Shown here: piece after piece, positions 12,999 to 26,479 of the stretch | Layout of the letters: each line of letters begins with the position of its first letter | Position numbering within the stretch: position 1 is the first letter of the stretch | Source of the DNA: Hirudinaria manillensis | Taxonomy: Eukaryota; Annelida; Clitellata; Hirudinida; Hirudinidae | Direction of reading: 5' to 3' | Assembly (NCBI GenBank): GCA_034509925.1 | Contig: CM067526.1 | Span: forward strand, 3,973,501 to 4,037,500 | DNA: 64,000 bases | Notes under the pieces: generated by a model | What the model saw: only the letters and a program-made list of their open reading frames with translations | The model's database searches: none | What the model was told of the DNA's origin: nothing | Made by a program: the position numbers and the translations under genes

Positions 12999-14076
12999 TT
13001 TTTATTTTCCTTCAACATAATTTTTTCTGCTATAACAACTATAAGAATAAGAATTGCTTAATTATATTATTACTATAATAATATTTCTACAAATATATTA
13101 TTTTAGATAATTTGGTTGTAATGTCTTTCATTCATATGTCCTTGAAACGGCATTAATCCTTTGAATTGGCATTTAACTTCCATGCGCCTATAATTTCCAT
13201 CGGATGAATCTTCTTTGTTGATGTTGCTCTATTTACACTCATCCATTTCTATGAAACTCCGACATTTTCGCTTTCCGGAAGCTTTAATAATCTTATTTGT
13301 ACAAATAAATAAATAAGTTAGTAAAATCTCTTCCCTTGTTCGCAAAAAATCATCAGCAAAGGTATTTAATCTCAAAATGAAATAAATGAAAAAATAAGTT
13401 TTGAATAAAATGAGTTTTCAAGAAAGTCCTTTCGCTTTACTCAAAAATTGAAAAATAATTGCTGTAGTAATAATAATAATAATCACTATTAAAAGTTTAT
13501 ATTAAAAACTAGTTTAATATTAGTGTCTGTTAGTTTATAGTCTTGCAATGCCAAATTACATTTTGCTAAGAGCTTGATTTTCTCCAGCTGGCTTTCCTGT
13601 CGTGACTGGAAACAATGGTTGGCGATTTCAAATAACAGTTCTGATGTACAAAAACTACGTTAATACCAACGTTAAATTACAAAAATGCAATTAAAACTTA
13701 AACTTATAAATAAAAATATAAAAATTATTTATTAATTTAATTGTTTTAAATTAGATAAGCAGAGAAATGAGTTTAATTGATGGGTTTGAAGTGAATTTGA
13801 AACATTTGCCAGAAGGTACAATATCTATTTTAAGTTATTTAGTTTCCTTCTCGTATAAATCACATTTTTCAGTATTTAAAATATTGAATATAAAATAAAA
13901 TTGATTATGCATCTTGAATGATAAATAAATAATTTGTCACTGAGTAGTTTACGTTTAATAATAGATTATCCCCCATCAAGACCATTTGTTGTACAGTTGT
14001 TGTGCATGATGTTGCTCTAAAAAAAAGCAATTAACGTATGATTAAACATGGTCTATCATAACAGTCCTCGGATGCC
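12999..14076. other. Intergenic, C to D
   Basis: AT-rich spacer with short AAT/TAA runs (for example near 13470). No supported gene. Confidence 0.5.
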
Positions 14077-14083
14077 TATAAAT
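14077..14083 (+). promoter_or_regulatory. TATA box of receptor gene D
   Basis: TATAAAT about 66 bp before the ATG of gene D, followed by GTCTCAG at about +27. This spacing gives a very short 5' UTR. Similar TATA elements precede genes B and E. Confidence 0.5.
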
Positions 14084-14142
14084 GCATCATCAACACCGCC
14101 AGTCTCAGAAAAAGTTTCCAGAAGGAAATCTAATTTATAAAA

Positions 14143-17100
14143 ATGAATGCACGCAATTTTCTTTATTATGTATTAATGCTATCAATAAATATTCCTTTTG
14201 AAGCGAAATCGATGAAGCAAAAAATAACGGAATGTGAGAATAGCAAGAATTCGTGTTTTATCGATCTGAAGTTTGGTTACCTCAACGAAACATACTCTGA
14301 AATGCTACTCGATATTATTTTACTGAACGATGATCTGCCAAACAAGTGTAGAACAGGTTAATTTACGTCATTATTAAACATTACTTTAATACTTAATCAA
14401 AATTTTATTATTTATATATCTAAATATATAATATCAATTCATACAACTATAGATATCTGCTTTTCGAATACTACGGAATCTTCTGAAAAGGGAAATTTAA
14501 GATGGCCTGATGCTACTATTGGAGATCGTCACGTTCAAAAGTGTTACTATCCATCGGAAAATATTACGTACGCTTTTCAGGAATGCTTATACAGCATTAG
14601 AAATGTCTCGACGTGGATGAATTTCAACGATTCCAAATGTCCAGGCCCTCCCCTTTCAGAAGAAATTAAAAAAATTGTAATTAACAACGAAGTTAGCAGA
14701 ATAGAATAATAAATTATTTATCATCAAATTGAGTTCAATCCGAGTTTTGTCATTCTCAGCATAAGAATCAAGGATGCCTTGGTGCTCTCGAAATATTTCA
14801 AAGGCTGTATCTCATCGCTGAAAAGTACCCGGCATATCCAATGTTTGAGAAAGATATTAATTTCACTCTAAACCTTTTTACTGAAAATTACCAAGTATGT
14901 TGGCCGCAAGGTAGAAATCTAAACTCGGTTTTAGAAAATATCCTCCTCAAATTTCTGAACATGTTGTTTGGCTACAAATCATCTTGGACATTTGATTTAT
15001 TTGAGGAGTGAGTAATATTCATTTTGCCATGATGATAAAAAAGCAGTTGATTTAATTTATTCCTTTTTAGGATTTTCATTTGTTTGAAGGATTCATTTGT
15101 AAATGATGAGGTCAATAAAGGACTCGCCCAGGAAAATGAAGAACTTGAAGATGATTTTGTTGGCAAAAACTTATTTTTATTGCACAAAATTTCTTCAAGT
15201 GGATATTTGAGACATAATTTCAGCCACAGAGTAAATAAATCCTCTACATTCACCGTTTCTTGGGACAGTCAAGGTCAGTTCTAGTCAAATCTGCAACCAT
15301 CATGAAGCAGCATGAATTTATTGAATTTGTTGATGAACTTTCCTCGGTTATTAGCGTTAATATGAACTTCTTAGGATATTTGAAAATAAAAGCATTATTG
15401 ATTAATTCATCTATTTATATATGGCATAAAAAAATTATATCCCACATATGAACAGGGAAAAAAACATAAACACAGCTTTTTTAATCGGCAAGAGATGTTG
15501 GGATAAAACTTGTTGTTACGAATCGACCATTATTGTTTGTCTTCCTAATAATTTAATTTTCTGGATTATTAAATTTTCAATTTTCTATTCAATATTTCCT
15601 TCTTATAACAACTTGCTAAATAAATTTATTGAACTAAGGACGTTACATATGAAATACAATTTCTTTTTCTTTCAAAAATAATTTTTAGCCAATAAATTTC
15701 AAACGAGTTTTCCTTGACGTAACAAAATCTTATTTTGTATTCCTTAGAACTGAGAGATTGGACATTGATCTTTTTTCCCCATTTAGAATTATTAGAATTT
15801 ACCAGGTACGTGATGAAACGTTAAGTATGGGATGGTGAAAATAAAAATAAGCTAACTGCCTTGGATCTTTTTATTTTCCAAAATCTCTGATTAAATATGA
15901 ATGATTTTGATAAAGCTATTTTGGGCTGAAAGGACCTCTTGTTTATATGGAATCTAAAGCTCTGAAGAAAAAACATACTTTAACTGATAAGTCTGAAGAC
16001 CATCGCGAAATAGGTGGTTTAAAAACGACATTTGTTCTACATTTCGAAAATCCATACGTCGAAGAGGTAAAAAGTTGGCTAATATTTATTCACGTATGTT
16101 GTCGAATATTTAGGCTCAGATATTTAGAATTTTATTTTAGTTATTTAGTTTATTTTTATTTTTGCATTTAATTTAATTTTTTAATTTTCAATCCAGATTA
16201 TTTCCAAAGGAGGAAAGGTGTTTTGTGATCATTATCAATATTACCATGAAAATGGTTAAAAAATGGTTCAATATCATTTATTATTATATCATAAATTTAG
16301 TCAAAAACAGTTCATCTGTTTGTGGAAAATGTATTTTAGAATCGATATATTTATAAATATAGGAAACATACTAAACATATATACTTAAACATTTCTGATT
16401 AAAATTCTAGATGAAAAACCCGAATCAGCATCTGAGCATTATATGGAGCCAAATTGTGGAACTTTAGTAAACGGGACTTCAGTGACATGCGAATGTTTGG
16501 AATCTGGCTTCATATTCGTCCAAGTATGAGATGTCATTTTATTTATTAATATTTTCTTCCTAAGAAGCGGGAAAATACTAGATCTAACTCAGCACTTATC
16601 GAATTTAGGAAAGGTTAATAGCACCATTAATTGATGATCTTGCAATACTTGAACCTACAAGACATGCTTATCCGGCAGACCTATCTAAATTTTTGGTAGG
16701 TTTTAATGGAATTTGGAATTTTAACTTTTCTCAAACTTACTCATCTAATTACACAGAATTATATTTAATCATTGATATGTAAATATACGTGATTACCAAC
16801 ACAACATATCATTTAAAGAAAAGTGGTTTATCCCATTTCCACATGTTTCTACGCACAGATATATTAATATCTATTATATTAATATTAATATAATAACATA
16901 TTAATTAAATAAAATAATAAAATATCAATAATACGCACAGAATAATATTACAAAACCACACAATAAAAATAACATTCGAAAATAATTTACTCGAAACCAG
17001 GGATTTCCTTACAACTATGAAGTTTATTTAACTGGAATGATATTGAGAGCTATATCCATTTTGGCTCTTACGGTAACAATCGTGACATTCCTGGTGTTCA

Positions 17101-18870
17101 GGTGTTTCTGTGTTTATTTTCGATAATTCCTATTTGTTATAATAAAATTTCGTGATTCATTAATTAATAGAATAAATTTAATGAAATGAAAATCTTTGAA
17201 GGAAAGCGAGAAAAGGAGTGGCTACCCACATTCTGGTTAACCTGTGCTTCTCCTTAATATGTCTTCTCATTGTGCTTTACATAGCAGAACAGAGATCAAA
17301 CATCAAGAGAGAGTGTCGTATTTATAACATCCTCAGATATTATTTTATTTTGGTTTCTCTAATGTGGAATGGCATAGAAGCTCATAACATGTACCGGATG
17401 TTAGTGAAAGTCTTCAACAGCCATTTGCACCATTTTGTTAAAATAGCTGCTCTTGTCGCCTGGGGTGAGCATTATTTTTTTAGTATTATACGGTTTTAAA
17501 GCTTATTATTTTCTTAATTAAAATTTTTTTCTAAGTGTATGTAATCTTTATTTAATATTATAGGAATACCTTGCCTATTCGTCTCCGTGGTATTATTAGT
17601 GGATCACAAAGCTTTTGACGGAGTTTATGTAGAGTGCACATTTGGGTAAAAATTGTTATAAATAACATTTCATCAAGTTTTATTTCACGAATGCCCTCAT
17701 TGTGATTATACAAATGCATAATGTGTTAGATTCTGATTAAAAGTATCTCTCAAAGACTTGTTTCATTTTTACAAATTTGCTTAATATAGATCTAAAAACC
17801 TGTTATATAGATGTTCATTGAAACCTCGGACAATGTATTTTGCTTGGCTGCTTCCAATGTCCGTCATCATCTTTCACAATCTTGTCGTGTTTGTTATGGT
17901 GGCCAAAATTTTATTCAAAGCTGAACCTCAATCAGTCAGCGGTAAGATTTTGTTTGATACAAAATTATTTCACGATTTCCATTTATTTAGTTATTCTAAT
18001 ATGATAGCTTACACAAGAAGTACGGATTGGTTAAGCAGAGGAGGCACGTCAAAAAACGTCTACTTTATCCACTATAAAGTCGCATCCCTCATAACCCGAC
18101 CAATTTTAAAGACCTGGCTAAGCCGCTTACGTTTTATTGCGGTCGTCTCAAAGTTAAATAAAGAAATCGTGTTATCGAACAACAAAATAATTCATAAATA
18201 GCTCATCCGTGTTTCTCTTTTCTTATTTTGTGTTAAAAATGTCGAGCATCACATCCATCCAAATTTAAATAAAATTTATGAAGTGGTTTTGAAGATATTT
18301 AAAATTGTTAAAGTGAATGAAACTGTAATAAATTATTTCTTGGAATTTAGAACGTGAAAGAGGATCTGCTGCGTCGAGACTTTATGGAGCATTTGGAGTC
18401 TTGGTTCTTCTGGGAGTTCCGTGGCTGCTCAGTGCATTTGGAGTATTAAAAGGTCAAGATGATGCAATCCTGCACTTTCAGGGCGTTGTCGGGGTAAAGA
18501 CATTTCGATTTCTGATTATCAAAAAAAAAAACAAACATTATAAAATAATTAGCAAAATTAAAACGTCATTAATCGATCATTAAAATGATTGCAGTTATTA
18601 ACAATAACCTTCGCTTTCCAATCATAGGCAGTTTTTGTGGTGCTGGTCAGTCTCCAAGGCTTGTTCATCTTTTTGTTCCATTGCCTGCGAAATCCTCAAG
18701 TCAGAAGTCATTGGTTAAGCACCATCACAGGCATTACACGCGTTTATTCCACGTCAGACTCAAAGAACCGAACAAAATCAACGGATCTCAAGTCAGGGCT
18801 CCACACAAAAAGCTCATCACTTGCTTTCAAAAATAATTTCCTCTCGTTAAAAAAAAACCTGCCCAATTAG
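14143..18870 (+). CDS. Adhesion-type (class B2) GPCR with HRM-like domain (array gene D)
   Basis: Exons: 14143-14356, 14453-14691, 14760-15007, 15071-15273, 15748-15805, 15916-16066, 16197-16254, 16411-16523, 16609-16695, 17001-17101, 17202-17464, 17564-17645, 17811-17941, 18351-18493, 18628-18870. All phases close, giving 777 aa. The start MNARNFLYYVLMLS is a plausible signal peptide. Exon 2 carries the HRM-like motif (LRWPDATIGDRHVQKC). Exon 5 is only 58 nt, against 178 nt in B and 205 nt in E, but keeps the same phases; it was found by alignment (LIFFPHLELLEF) and is the least certain exon. The GPS-like exon reads CECLESGF and has lost the Trp and the cleavage residues. Helices 2-3 (exon 11), helix 6 (VPWLLSAFGV) and helix 7 (SLQGLFIFLFHC) are intact. 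A plasma-membrane receptor is inferred; ligand unknown. Confidence 0.82.
15274..15747. other. Intron 4 of receptor gene D
   Basis: A 474-bp intron before the very short exon 5. It has AT-rich chance open frames (15260-15451, 15448-15681) and no recognised element. Confidence 0.45.
17942..18350. other. Intron 13 of receptor gene D with a GC-richer block
   Basis: A 409-bp intron. The stretch at about 18005-18190 is clearly richer in G+C than the rest of the intron and keeps the preceding reading frame open to 18201. The frame has no helix or GPCR motif, and in the paralogues the intron starts at the same donor, so I treat it as intron, possibly with an inserted element. Confidence 0.4.
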
Positions 18871-19246
18871 CCAGCCTTTAATTATTTTGAGTCATCATAA
18901 ATCATTAAAGTGTACGTTCCCCTTCTTCCGCGAATAGCTGAACAAATTCTAAAGGTTGATATGGTTAAGCTTTGAAATCTGTTTCATTAATAATTGTCGA
19001 ATTGCGATGTCCATAAATTAGTTTTCTTACATTTCTTCAAACTCTTAATGTGTATGAATTTATATTTAACTCATGACTTGTTAAGCTTTGAACATTTTAA
19101 TTAGCATGCTACTTTCTTTTGTGGTTTTAGTATGCTATTTTTTTTCATTTTGAATTCCGGTATGATTAAATATTTCCAAGTAAATTGTTAAGGCAATAAC
19201 GACTTGTTACATCACGATATTGAGTTCTAGTTCAGACATTGTGCCC
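18871..19246. other. Intergenic, D to E
   Basis: Spacer of under 400 bp between the stop of D and the TATA box of E. Nothing else recognised. Confidence 0.5.
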
Positions 19247-19253
19247 ATATAAA
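19247..19253 (+). promoter_or_regulatory. TATA box of receptor gene E
   Basis: ATATAAAG about 150 bp before the chosen ATG (19404), at a position like that of gene B. The start site is inferred to lie near 19280. Confidence 0.5.
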
Positions 19254-19403
19254 GCCCTTCCGAGCAACGGATCGTAAATAAGAGCTTACTTGGAGGTTTT
19301 TTTTAGTAAGGAGAGGAGATACTCTTCGGTTTTCCCTCACCTAGCAGATAATAATAATTAATAAATGCCTAAATTAAATTATAACATAAAAAATATATTT
19401 AAG

Positions 19404-22400
19404 ATGAATGAATCGCTGGCGATCTGTTTAATAATGGCTATCTCCTGCTTGTGTTTTATTCCACCTAATGACCTATTTTACGTAAAAGAAGACGATCGAG
19501 AAAGATTTCAAGGAGATGAAAAATATTTCTTCGCCTGTGAAGAGGAACAAACTTTTTGCTTTCGTGATTTGAAATTTTCACATCTCAACAAGTCTTATTC
19601 GCAAAAGTTACTCGATTTTATCTTTCAAAACGACGACGTACCGATTACTTGCAGATCAGGCATGTTATAAGATCAGAGATGTTTCTAGATTTAGATAATA
19701 AATTTGTTTGAATCTCTGAAATTAATTGACGCTTAAATAAATCATAAATTCTCATAGACATGTGCAGAAAGCTGACGACGAAGTCAGAAAAGAAAGGCGA
19801 TCTGAGCTGGCCGGAAGTAACGGTAGGAGAGCGCTACATTCAGAGATGTCACTACCCTTCGGAGGAAATTAAGTATGCTCATCAGGACTGCTTGTATAGC
19901 AACGAAAACAAAACATCTTGGGCCAATTACAACGATCAGAGTTGTCCTGATCCTCCTTTTACTGAAGAAATCAAAAAGATCCGGTCTTCCATCGAGGTTG
20001 GAATTTTGCCAAACCACAAGTAAATCAATTTTGTAATTCTTGCAGTTTTCAATCATCACAGACATTTTGGGTTATCAGATTATTTCGTTTTAATCACGCA
20101 ATTATTTTAAAGATGTGGTCGAATTTAAAAACCCTAATCCAGGCTAATTATTTATTAATAAGTCTATGTTTGTGACTAATTTTTCTGATATACTACGTTA
20201 ACTTAATGTGTAAATAGTATTTGCCTCTTTTTTAGGCACAACGATCAACATGTTTTGAAGCAGGAGTTTATTTCCAAAGGCTTCATAGCATTCAATCTCA
20301 AAATCCGTTGGATCCGATCTTCAAGGATGATTATAAATTCATTCTGGATTTTTTCTTCATGGAATCGAAGCAATGCTGGCCATCTGGAACGAACCTGGAA
20401 AAAATGGTGGAAAACATCATCCACCACTTCTTGGATATGATGTTCGGTCCCAACTTCCGCCCCCATTGGCACTGGGAGCTTAATTATTTCGTCGAGTAAG
20501 ATGCCTTCCAATCCGTTCAAACAAAACACAATGGCACGTCGCTTTTTCTATCGACAAATTTATTTATCGTCCTCATAATGCAAACCTCCAACAGCAATTA
20601 TTGACTTTTCCGGCCACAGAGCAACATTAAGTGGTCGCGATCGATTGGCAACATTAGATAGCAGATCAACTATTAATAGCATTTCCCAATTACGATATGA
20701 TTTTCTTAAAATTCTTTCTGTTATATTTCGTTTATTTGGCTTTATTTCTCGTTAAGAAATCGATCATTTTGAAGCTCTGATGAAGACGTTATAGTCAAAG
20801 TTTTTTACTTTGTCAAGAGGAAAGAATATTTTAGACGGCTAACTAATAGAATTTAACTTGCAGGGTTGTTCTATTTCTAAAGAACTCTTTCAGCAACGAC
20901 CAAATCCATTCAAATGAAGATACCGTGGGCGGAGAAATTGAGAGAAATGATTTTGCAGGTCAAAATTTGCATTTGGTTCACAGAATCCTGGAAAATGGCT
21001 ATTTCAACCACACCTTTGCATTTGAGAAAAACAACTCAGTTTTAGTTTATTTCGCCTGGGATTGTCAAGGTTTGAAATCGAATTAATAAATGCATTTACA
21101 GAATTACAATATTTCATTAACTACAAATATTTGTAGTTAATTATTAATGTTATTAAAACGATTCGATATAATTCTTTAGATTTACTGCCATTTCAGATTT
21201 CTCCTACGTAGAAATAGAATCAATTCTCTTTGTTCATTTTGACCAACTGAGGGTCATTGACTACATCCACGTTCCGCTCACAAGAATGGAAGAAGTGTTT
21301 CTTCCTTTTAGCGATGACTTGAATAACTTGAATTCAAGCACGAATGATACCCTAAACTTCTCAAACGTTACAACAGTACGAACTGTCACCAGATTGATAA
21401 GGTGAAGTTAATGTGCAACTACAGCACAAAATAACTGTATGGAAATTTTCAGAAATTATTTCTAGGTTTAAGTGTAAATTTATTTAAATTTATCTTAATT
21501 TGTTAAAATCTTGTCTTTGATTTGTTATGCAAATTTCTAATTATATGCGATAGAACTAGATTTATGTTATTCATAGAAAGTCTTATAATTTGACAGTTAC
21601 TATGAAACGTTGGAAGTGCTTGGTTCTCTGTTGTACTTCGAGTTCATTAGCCCCATTTATAATACGTCAATTCAAAATGACTCCAAATTGGATTTTTTGA
21701 ATTATTCCTACCAATTAGAGGAAACCTCTCCTTTGCTGGTAGTTTATTTCGAAAATCCAGAATTTGAAGAGGTGAAAATAAACTGTTGTATCTTTGCAAA
21801 TCAAAGATAAGACTTTTTTAACGTAGAAAGCTTTCAGTTGTGTTAGTCAGATATGATTTACAAGTACGGATGGTTCATTAAAAAATATTTTTCAGAAATT
21901 AATTCTTGAAAACAATGTTTATTGCGCCAGATATCCCTGCATGAAGAATAACGCCTCCAGTACAGATTTTTTTTTTCAGCTTTTAAAACGATATTTTAAA
22001 TATTAAGATAACCTTCTAGGCAATGGTTCTCGATCTTTTTCCTTTGAAAATAAAAACTGGATTTTCGACTGCAAAAGTGAAGTTATTTCGAGAACCTCCG
22101 TGAGATGCGAATGTCATCAGTACGGATTTATAGCTATATTTGCCAGGTAAACTTCATGAAGATCATGTCTAGTTATAAATTATCCCACAATTTTCAGGTA
22201 CAATCTTTTTTTTTTTGTAGTTACCAAGGAAAATTCCTCATACCAAAAACCGGAGACTATGACGACCCCAATTTCGATTTGTCGGTGTTTTTGGTAATTT
22301 CTATTGAATCTTTCTATTGGATTGCTAATTTCTACGAGTGGTCTTTATTTACAATAACATTATTTATTTTAGGGATTCCCTTACCAATACGAACTCTATT

Positions 22401-23924
22401 TGGTCGGAATGGTGTTGAGGGCAATCTCGATAGTGTCTCTCACGATAACTATCTTGACTTACTTAATATTTAAGTAGGTTTACAGTTGATGGAAGTTTTT
22501 TATGAATTAATCAATAATAAGTAGTAATTTAATTTTGGCTTAAATTAAGAAAAGCGAGAAAAGGAGTGGCTACCCACATTTTGGTTAATCTGTGCTTCTC
22601 TTTAATTTGTCTTCTCATCGTGCTTTACATAGCAGAGCAGAGATCAAACATCAAGAGAGAGTGTCGTATTTATAACATATTCAGATATTATTTGATCTTG
22701 GTGTCTCTAATGTGGAATGGCATAGAAGCTCACAACATGTACCGGATGTTAATAAAAGTCTTCAACAGCCACATGCGCCATTTTGTTAGGAAGGCCGCCG
22801 TTGTGGCCTGGGGTAAGTTTGGTTCTTTAAATCATTTAAAAAATAATAATTTTCAAGAGAAACTGCTTTCCTTGCAAAGGAGTTCCCTGTGCTTTTGTCG
22901 TCATGATAATGTTAATCAATTACAAAGCATTTGATGGGATCCACGTAGAGTGTCACTTCAGGTTTATTTTTTTAGCTTGTCATTTGTGAACATTGTCTTA
23001 TTTTGTTTTCTTAAAAACACTTTAAAGCTTTCTTAAAAACATTTTTTCTCGTAAACCAAGTTTATTTAATAATTAATTTATATGAATACTTTTATTATAA
23101 GAAATTCCATTTAGAAATGAAGACGGAAGTATTTAATTTATTTTTACTAAAGATGTTCTTTGAAACCTTTGACGATGTACCTTGCCTGGTTGGTTCCAAT
23201 GTCCATCATCATCATCCACAATGTCATCGTCTTTGTAATGGTGATCAGAGTTCTTGGCCAGAATGGTCCGACTGGATTTAGAAATGGTAAATTTTTCGAT
23301 GCAGATACGATGTATCTATTAAATGAAAATGGCACCTCATTTCATTTTAACAACTCTACATTAACATTAAAAAATTAGTAAAAGGACCAGCTTTTTTAGT
23401 TATTGAGTTAAAAAAAATTTAACAATATTTGATAATTAATCGTTGATAATTGATTCTTAAATCAGAACAGGAAAAGGCAAGTATTAGGTCGAGATTAAGT
23501 GGTGCACTTGCTATCTTAGTGTTGCTCGGAGTTCCGTGGATTTTGAGTGCTTTTGGGGTTATTAAAAGTAAAAATGAGGAAAATCTTCACTATTTTCAAG
23601 GAGTTATTGGGGTGAGCTTTCAAATCAATAATTAATTTCTGAACTTAAATAAAAACTTCTTCTTCTTTTTCTTAGGTTGTGTTTGTGGTGTGTATAAGTC
23701 TCCAAGGTCTGTTCATCTTTCTGTTCCACTGTGTTCGAAATCCTCAAGTTAGAAGTCAATGGGGTAGCATGATCAATAGATCGATCAAGTCAGAAACTTC
23801 GGATTCAAAGAACAACCTCACAAAATCGTCTCTGGTTAGTCAGAATCGAACCACAACGTTTGGCAAAAGGCAACTTAGGGATTCGTTTCAAACAAGAGAA
23901 GCTTTATTGCTCAAGAAAAATTAG
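19404..23924 (+). CDS. Adhesion-type (class B2) GPCR with HRM-like domain (array gene E)
   Basis: Exons: 19404-19659, 19758-19996, 20236-20495, 20864-21069, 21197-21401, 21597-21771, 21896-21959, 22020-22146, 22221-22293, 22373-22473, 22550-22812, 22880-22961, 23153-23286, 23466-23611, 23676-23924, giving 859 aa. This is the cleanest copy. I chose ATG 19404 (MNESLAICLIMAISCLCF, a good signal peptide) over the in-frame ATG at 19365. Intron 1 starts with GC (CAG|GCATGT) where the paralogues have GT. The HRM-like exon reads LSWPEVTVGERYIQRC. The GPS-like exon has WIFDCK, then CECHQYGF: cysteines and the following F are kept, but HL(S/T) is not. Disulfide cysteines (KREC, VEC) and helix 7 (SLQGLFIFLFHC) are intact. 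Many N-x-S/T sites occur in the ectodomain. Ligand and signalling partner are unknown. Confidence 0.87.
20496..20863. other. Intron 3 of receptor gene E
   Basis: A 368-bp intron with a GTAAG donor and TTGCAG acceptor. No recognised content. Confidence 0.6.
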
Positions 23925-26479
23925 TAATTGTTGAATTTAATATTTATTTGGCTTCAGGTTTTAATTTTCAATTTAATCTTATTGTTTCAATGTGCAGGTG
24001 GTTTGGATTATCAAACAAATCAATTTCGGATGAAAAGTTAAGAAACATTAACGTGGAGACATTAAGATGGACGGTGAATGATACCTTCTGACGTATTGAG
24101 GCATCTTAAAGACCTGTCGTTTAATTATTAATTATTGGATAATTGTTTAATTTAATAATATAATTGTTTATTTTAATGTTAATTGTTGTGATTTCCAAAT
24201 ATATCTACAAGTTGGTGTTGAATTTTTAATTGTAAAAACTGTTTTAATGGACTCGTGCTTCGTTCAAAGATAAAAGGTAAAAATGTGCTTTGACGTTACT
24301 TTGATGACAGTGATTATGAATCTGAGATGATGATAGCGATGATGACGATGATGACGATCGAAATGACCAATCCTTAATCTCGTATTTGTCGAGTGACCAC
24401 GGACGAAAGAACATCAAGGATATTCATTTCCTGAGCAAGTCAAACATGGATCATCTCAGACATCGGATCCACGTTAAATACGTCATCATTATCAGAACCT
24501 CTAATCGGACAATCATTATCATCGTCCTTTCGTTCATAAAGAACCATCCATCCATTATTTTATTTGTAAAAAATCCACCAATTAGAATGACTAGCTTTTG
24601 TAAGTCGTCTCCATTTAAATGAGGTTTAAAAGAAATTATTCTATTCTGCTCATTTATCTAGAATAATTATCAACAACATCTTTACTTTTAATAGCACGGT
24701 TCGCCTGGATAATCCGATGAAATACGAATTCCCTTCAAAGCAGAAGGAAGGCATAAAAACTTTAAACCGGCTTTGCATTATATAAGCGAACGGGAAAATA
24801 ACAACAACAATTGCTAGAATAACATTTTCATTAACATTATGAAATAATTACTTTTAAACATAAATATGATGATATTGAAACAAACTCTCATTAGGAAATA
24901 TTGATAGCAAGGACTTTCGCTCAGCACAAGACATGCGTTGAAGAAGTAGCAACGAGGGATCTATTTAATAAAAATAACGATAAACACACAAAACAACTTT
25001 ATTAATTAATTATATAAGTAAATGCTTGTGCTCTTTCCGAGTCAAAGAAGCTCCTGAAATCATTCGTTCTGCAAGGAACCAGTGAGCATAAACCTATCCA
25101 GCGTTAGACGATTGGACAGCCAATGGAGTGACATGGTAACATAATACGAGTTGTCATCGCCAACGTTGTCATTATGATGCTTCTCCAGTAAACACGATTT
25201 CCTTCCTAAACTGCACATTAGTCTCTGCAGTTATGGAGCTTTTTTTTAATATTAATTATTGGTCTTCTAGTTATTTAAATTGAATTTATAATTTGTTTGA
25301 ATTTATAATGTTGATTCAATGTCTAAGTAATTAAGAAAATGAAAAATCACAATTAAGTTACGGATAAAATGGGTAATTTTAAATTTCATAGAAATGCAAA
25401 ACTCACTCTCATAATTTGCTCATAACAACCTATCCAGTATACTTTAAGCCAAATGGATAAATTGATGGACGGATGGATGGAACGACGGATGGACGGACGT
25501 ATGGATGGATGGAATGGTGGAGCAAATAACGGTTGATCATTTCATGTTGACATGTTCTCTGAAGTACTCTCAAGTCTATTAGTTGAATGGAGTGTCAAAA
25601 TCTCCATCAGTGATGAACTCACACACTCATTGAACTCTAAGAGTGCAAGACTTGAAGATTGATGGACCTAATTAGCGATGCTCTGTCGATACATATCGAT
25701 ATATGGATATATAGACGTATATGTAGCGAGAGAGAGGATGAAGTGATCCGTATATTGGAATATCTGTAAAGACGTATATCATGGGTTCGAGATATTTCTT
25801 AATAATAACAATGATACTAAGCAAATATTTTAATATTATGTTAACAGAATTATTGTATAACATTGTCTAGAATAACATTAAATTATGATTAAGAATTTAT
25901 TCATGTAATAATAAATTTATTCATGTTGAGTTTGCCTAAAAACTGCTCTATCGGCCTAAAATAAATCGTCAAAGTTGTAAACATGTATTTCAATAACCCA
26001 CCAATAGCAATAATATCACAGTAAATATTCAAGATTTGTTGCGGCTTCTCCAACCTGTGACTTGAAAATAAAAATCGTGAATTTCAACGGAGACATTCAT
26101 TCCCGGCCGGCAACGCCTACTCAATTTTAGATGGAAAATATTTTTTGGCATTTCTTAAAATAACTCGTCGATTGGAGACTAGTTTAATATTTCAGTGATT
26201 GCAATCACTTTATTCATCATTATTTATCATCGTCAGAATCTAAATACACAGTTCAGTTTCAATCGTCATTTTAAAAAAATAAATTTCTAATGGCACAGTT
26301 CGAAATTTCCAAATAACACCGAATAACATTGACAAACGTGGAAGAAAATATCCATAAAAAGGACAATCACAAACGAATTATTATCAAAAAATAAATCGAA
26401 TATTGGAAATATTGGACTATTAAAACGAAATCAGCAAAATAAAATTCAAAATCTCTCCTCTTAAGGACTGCAAATCGTC
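23925..26479. other. Intergenic, receptor array to glass
   Basis: About 2.5 kb without a supported gene. It contains the 3' UTR of E, a GATGATGACGATGATG-type run at 24324-24360, a degenerate GGAT/GGAC tetranucleotide tract at 25468-25515, and an AT-rich CGATATAT/GACGTATAT tract near 25690-25780. The segment just before 26,480 is probably the 3' UTR of glass. Confidence 0.5.
25468..25515. repeat. Degenerate (GGAT)n microsatellite
   Basis: Repeated GGAT/GGAC/GACG tetramers with many substitutions, visible directly in the sequence. Confidence 0.7.
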
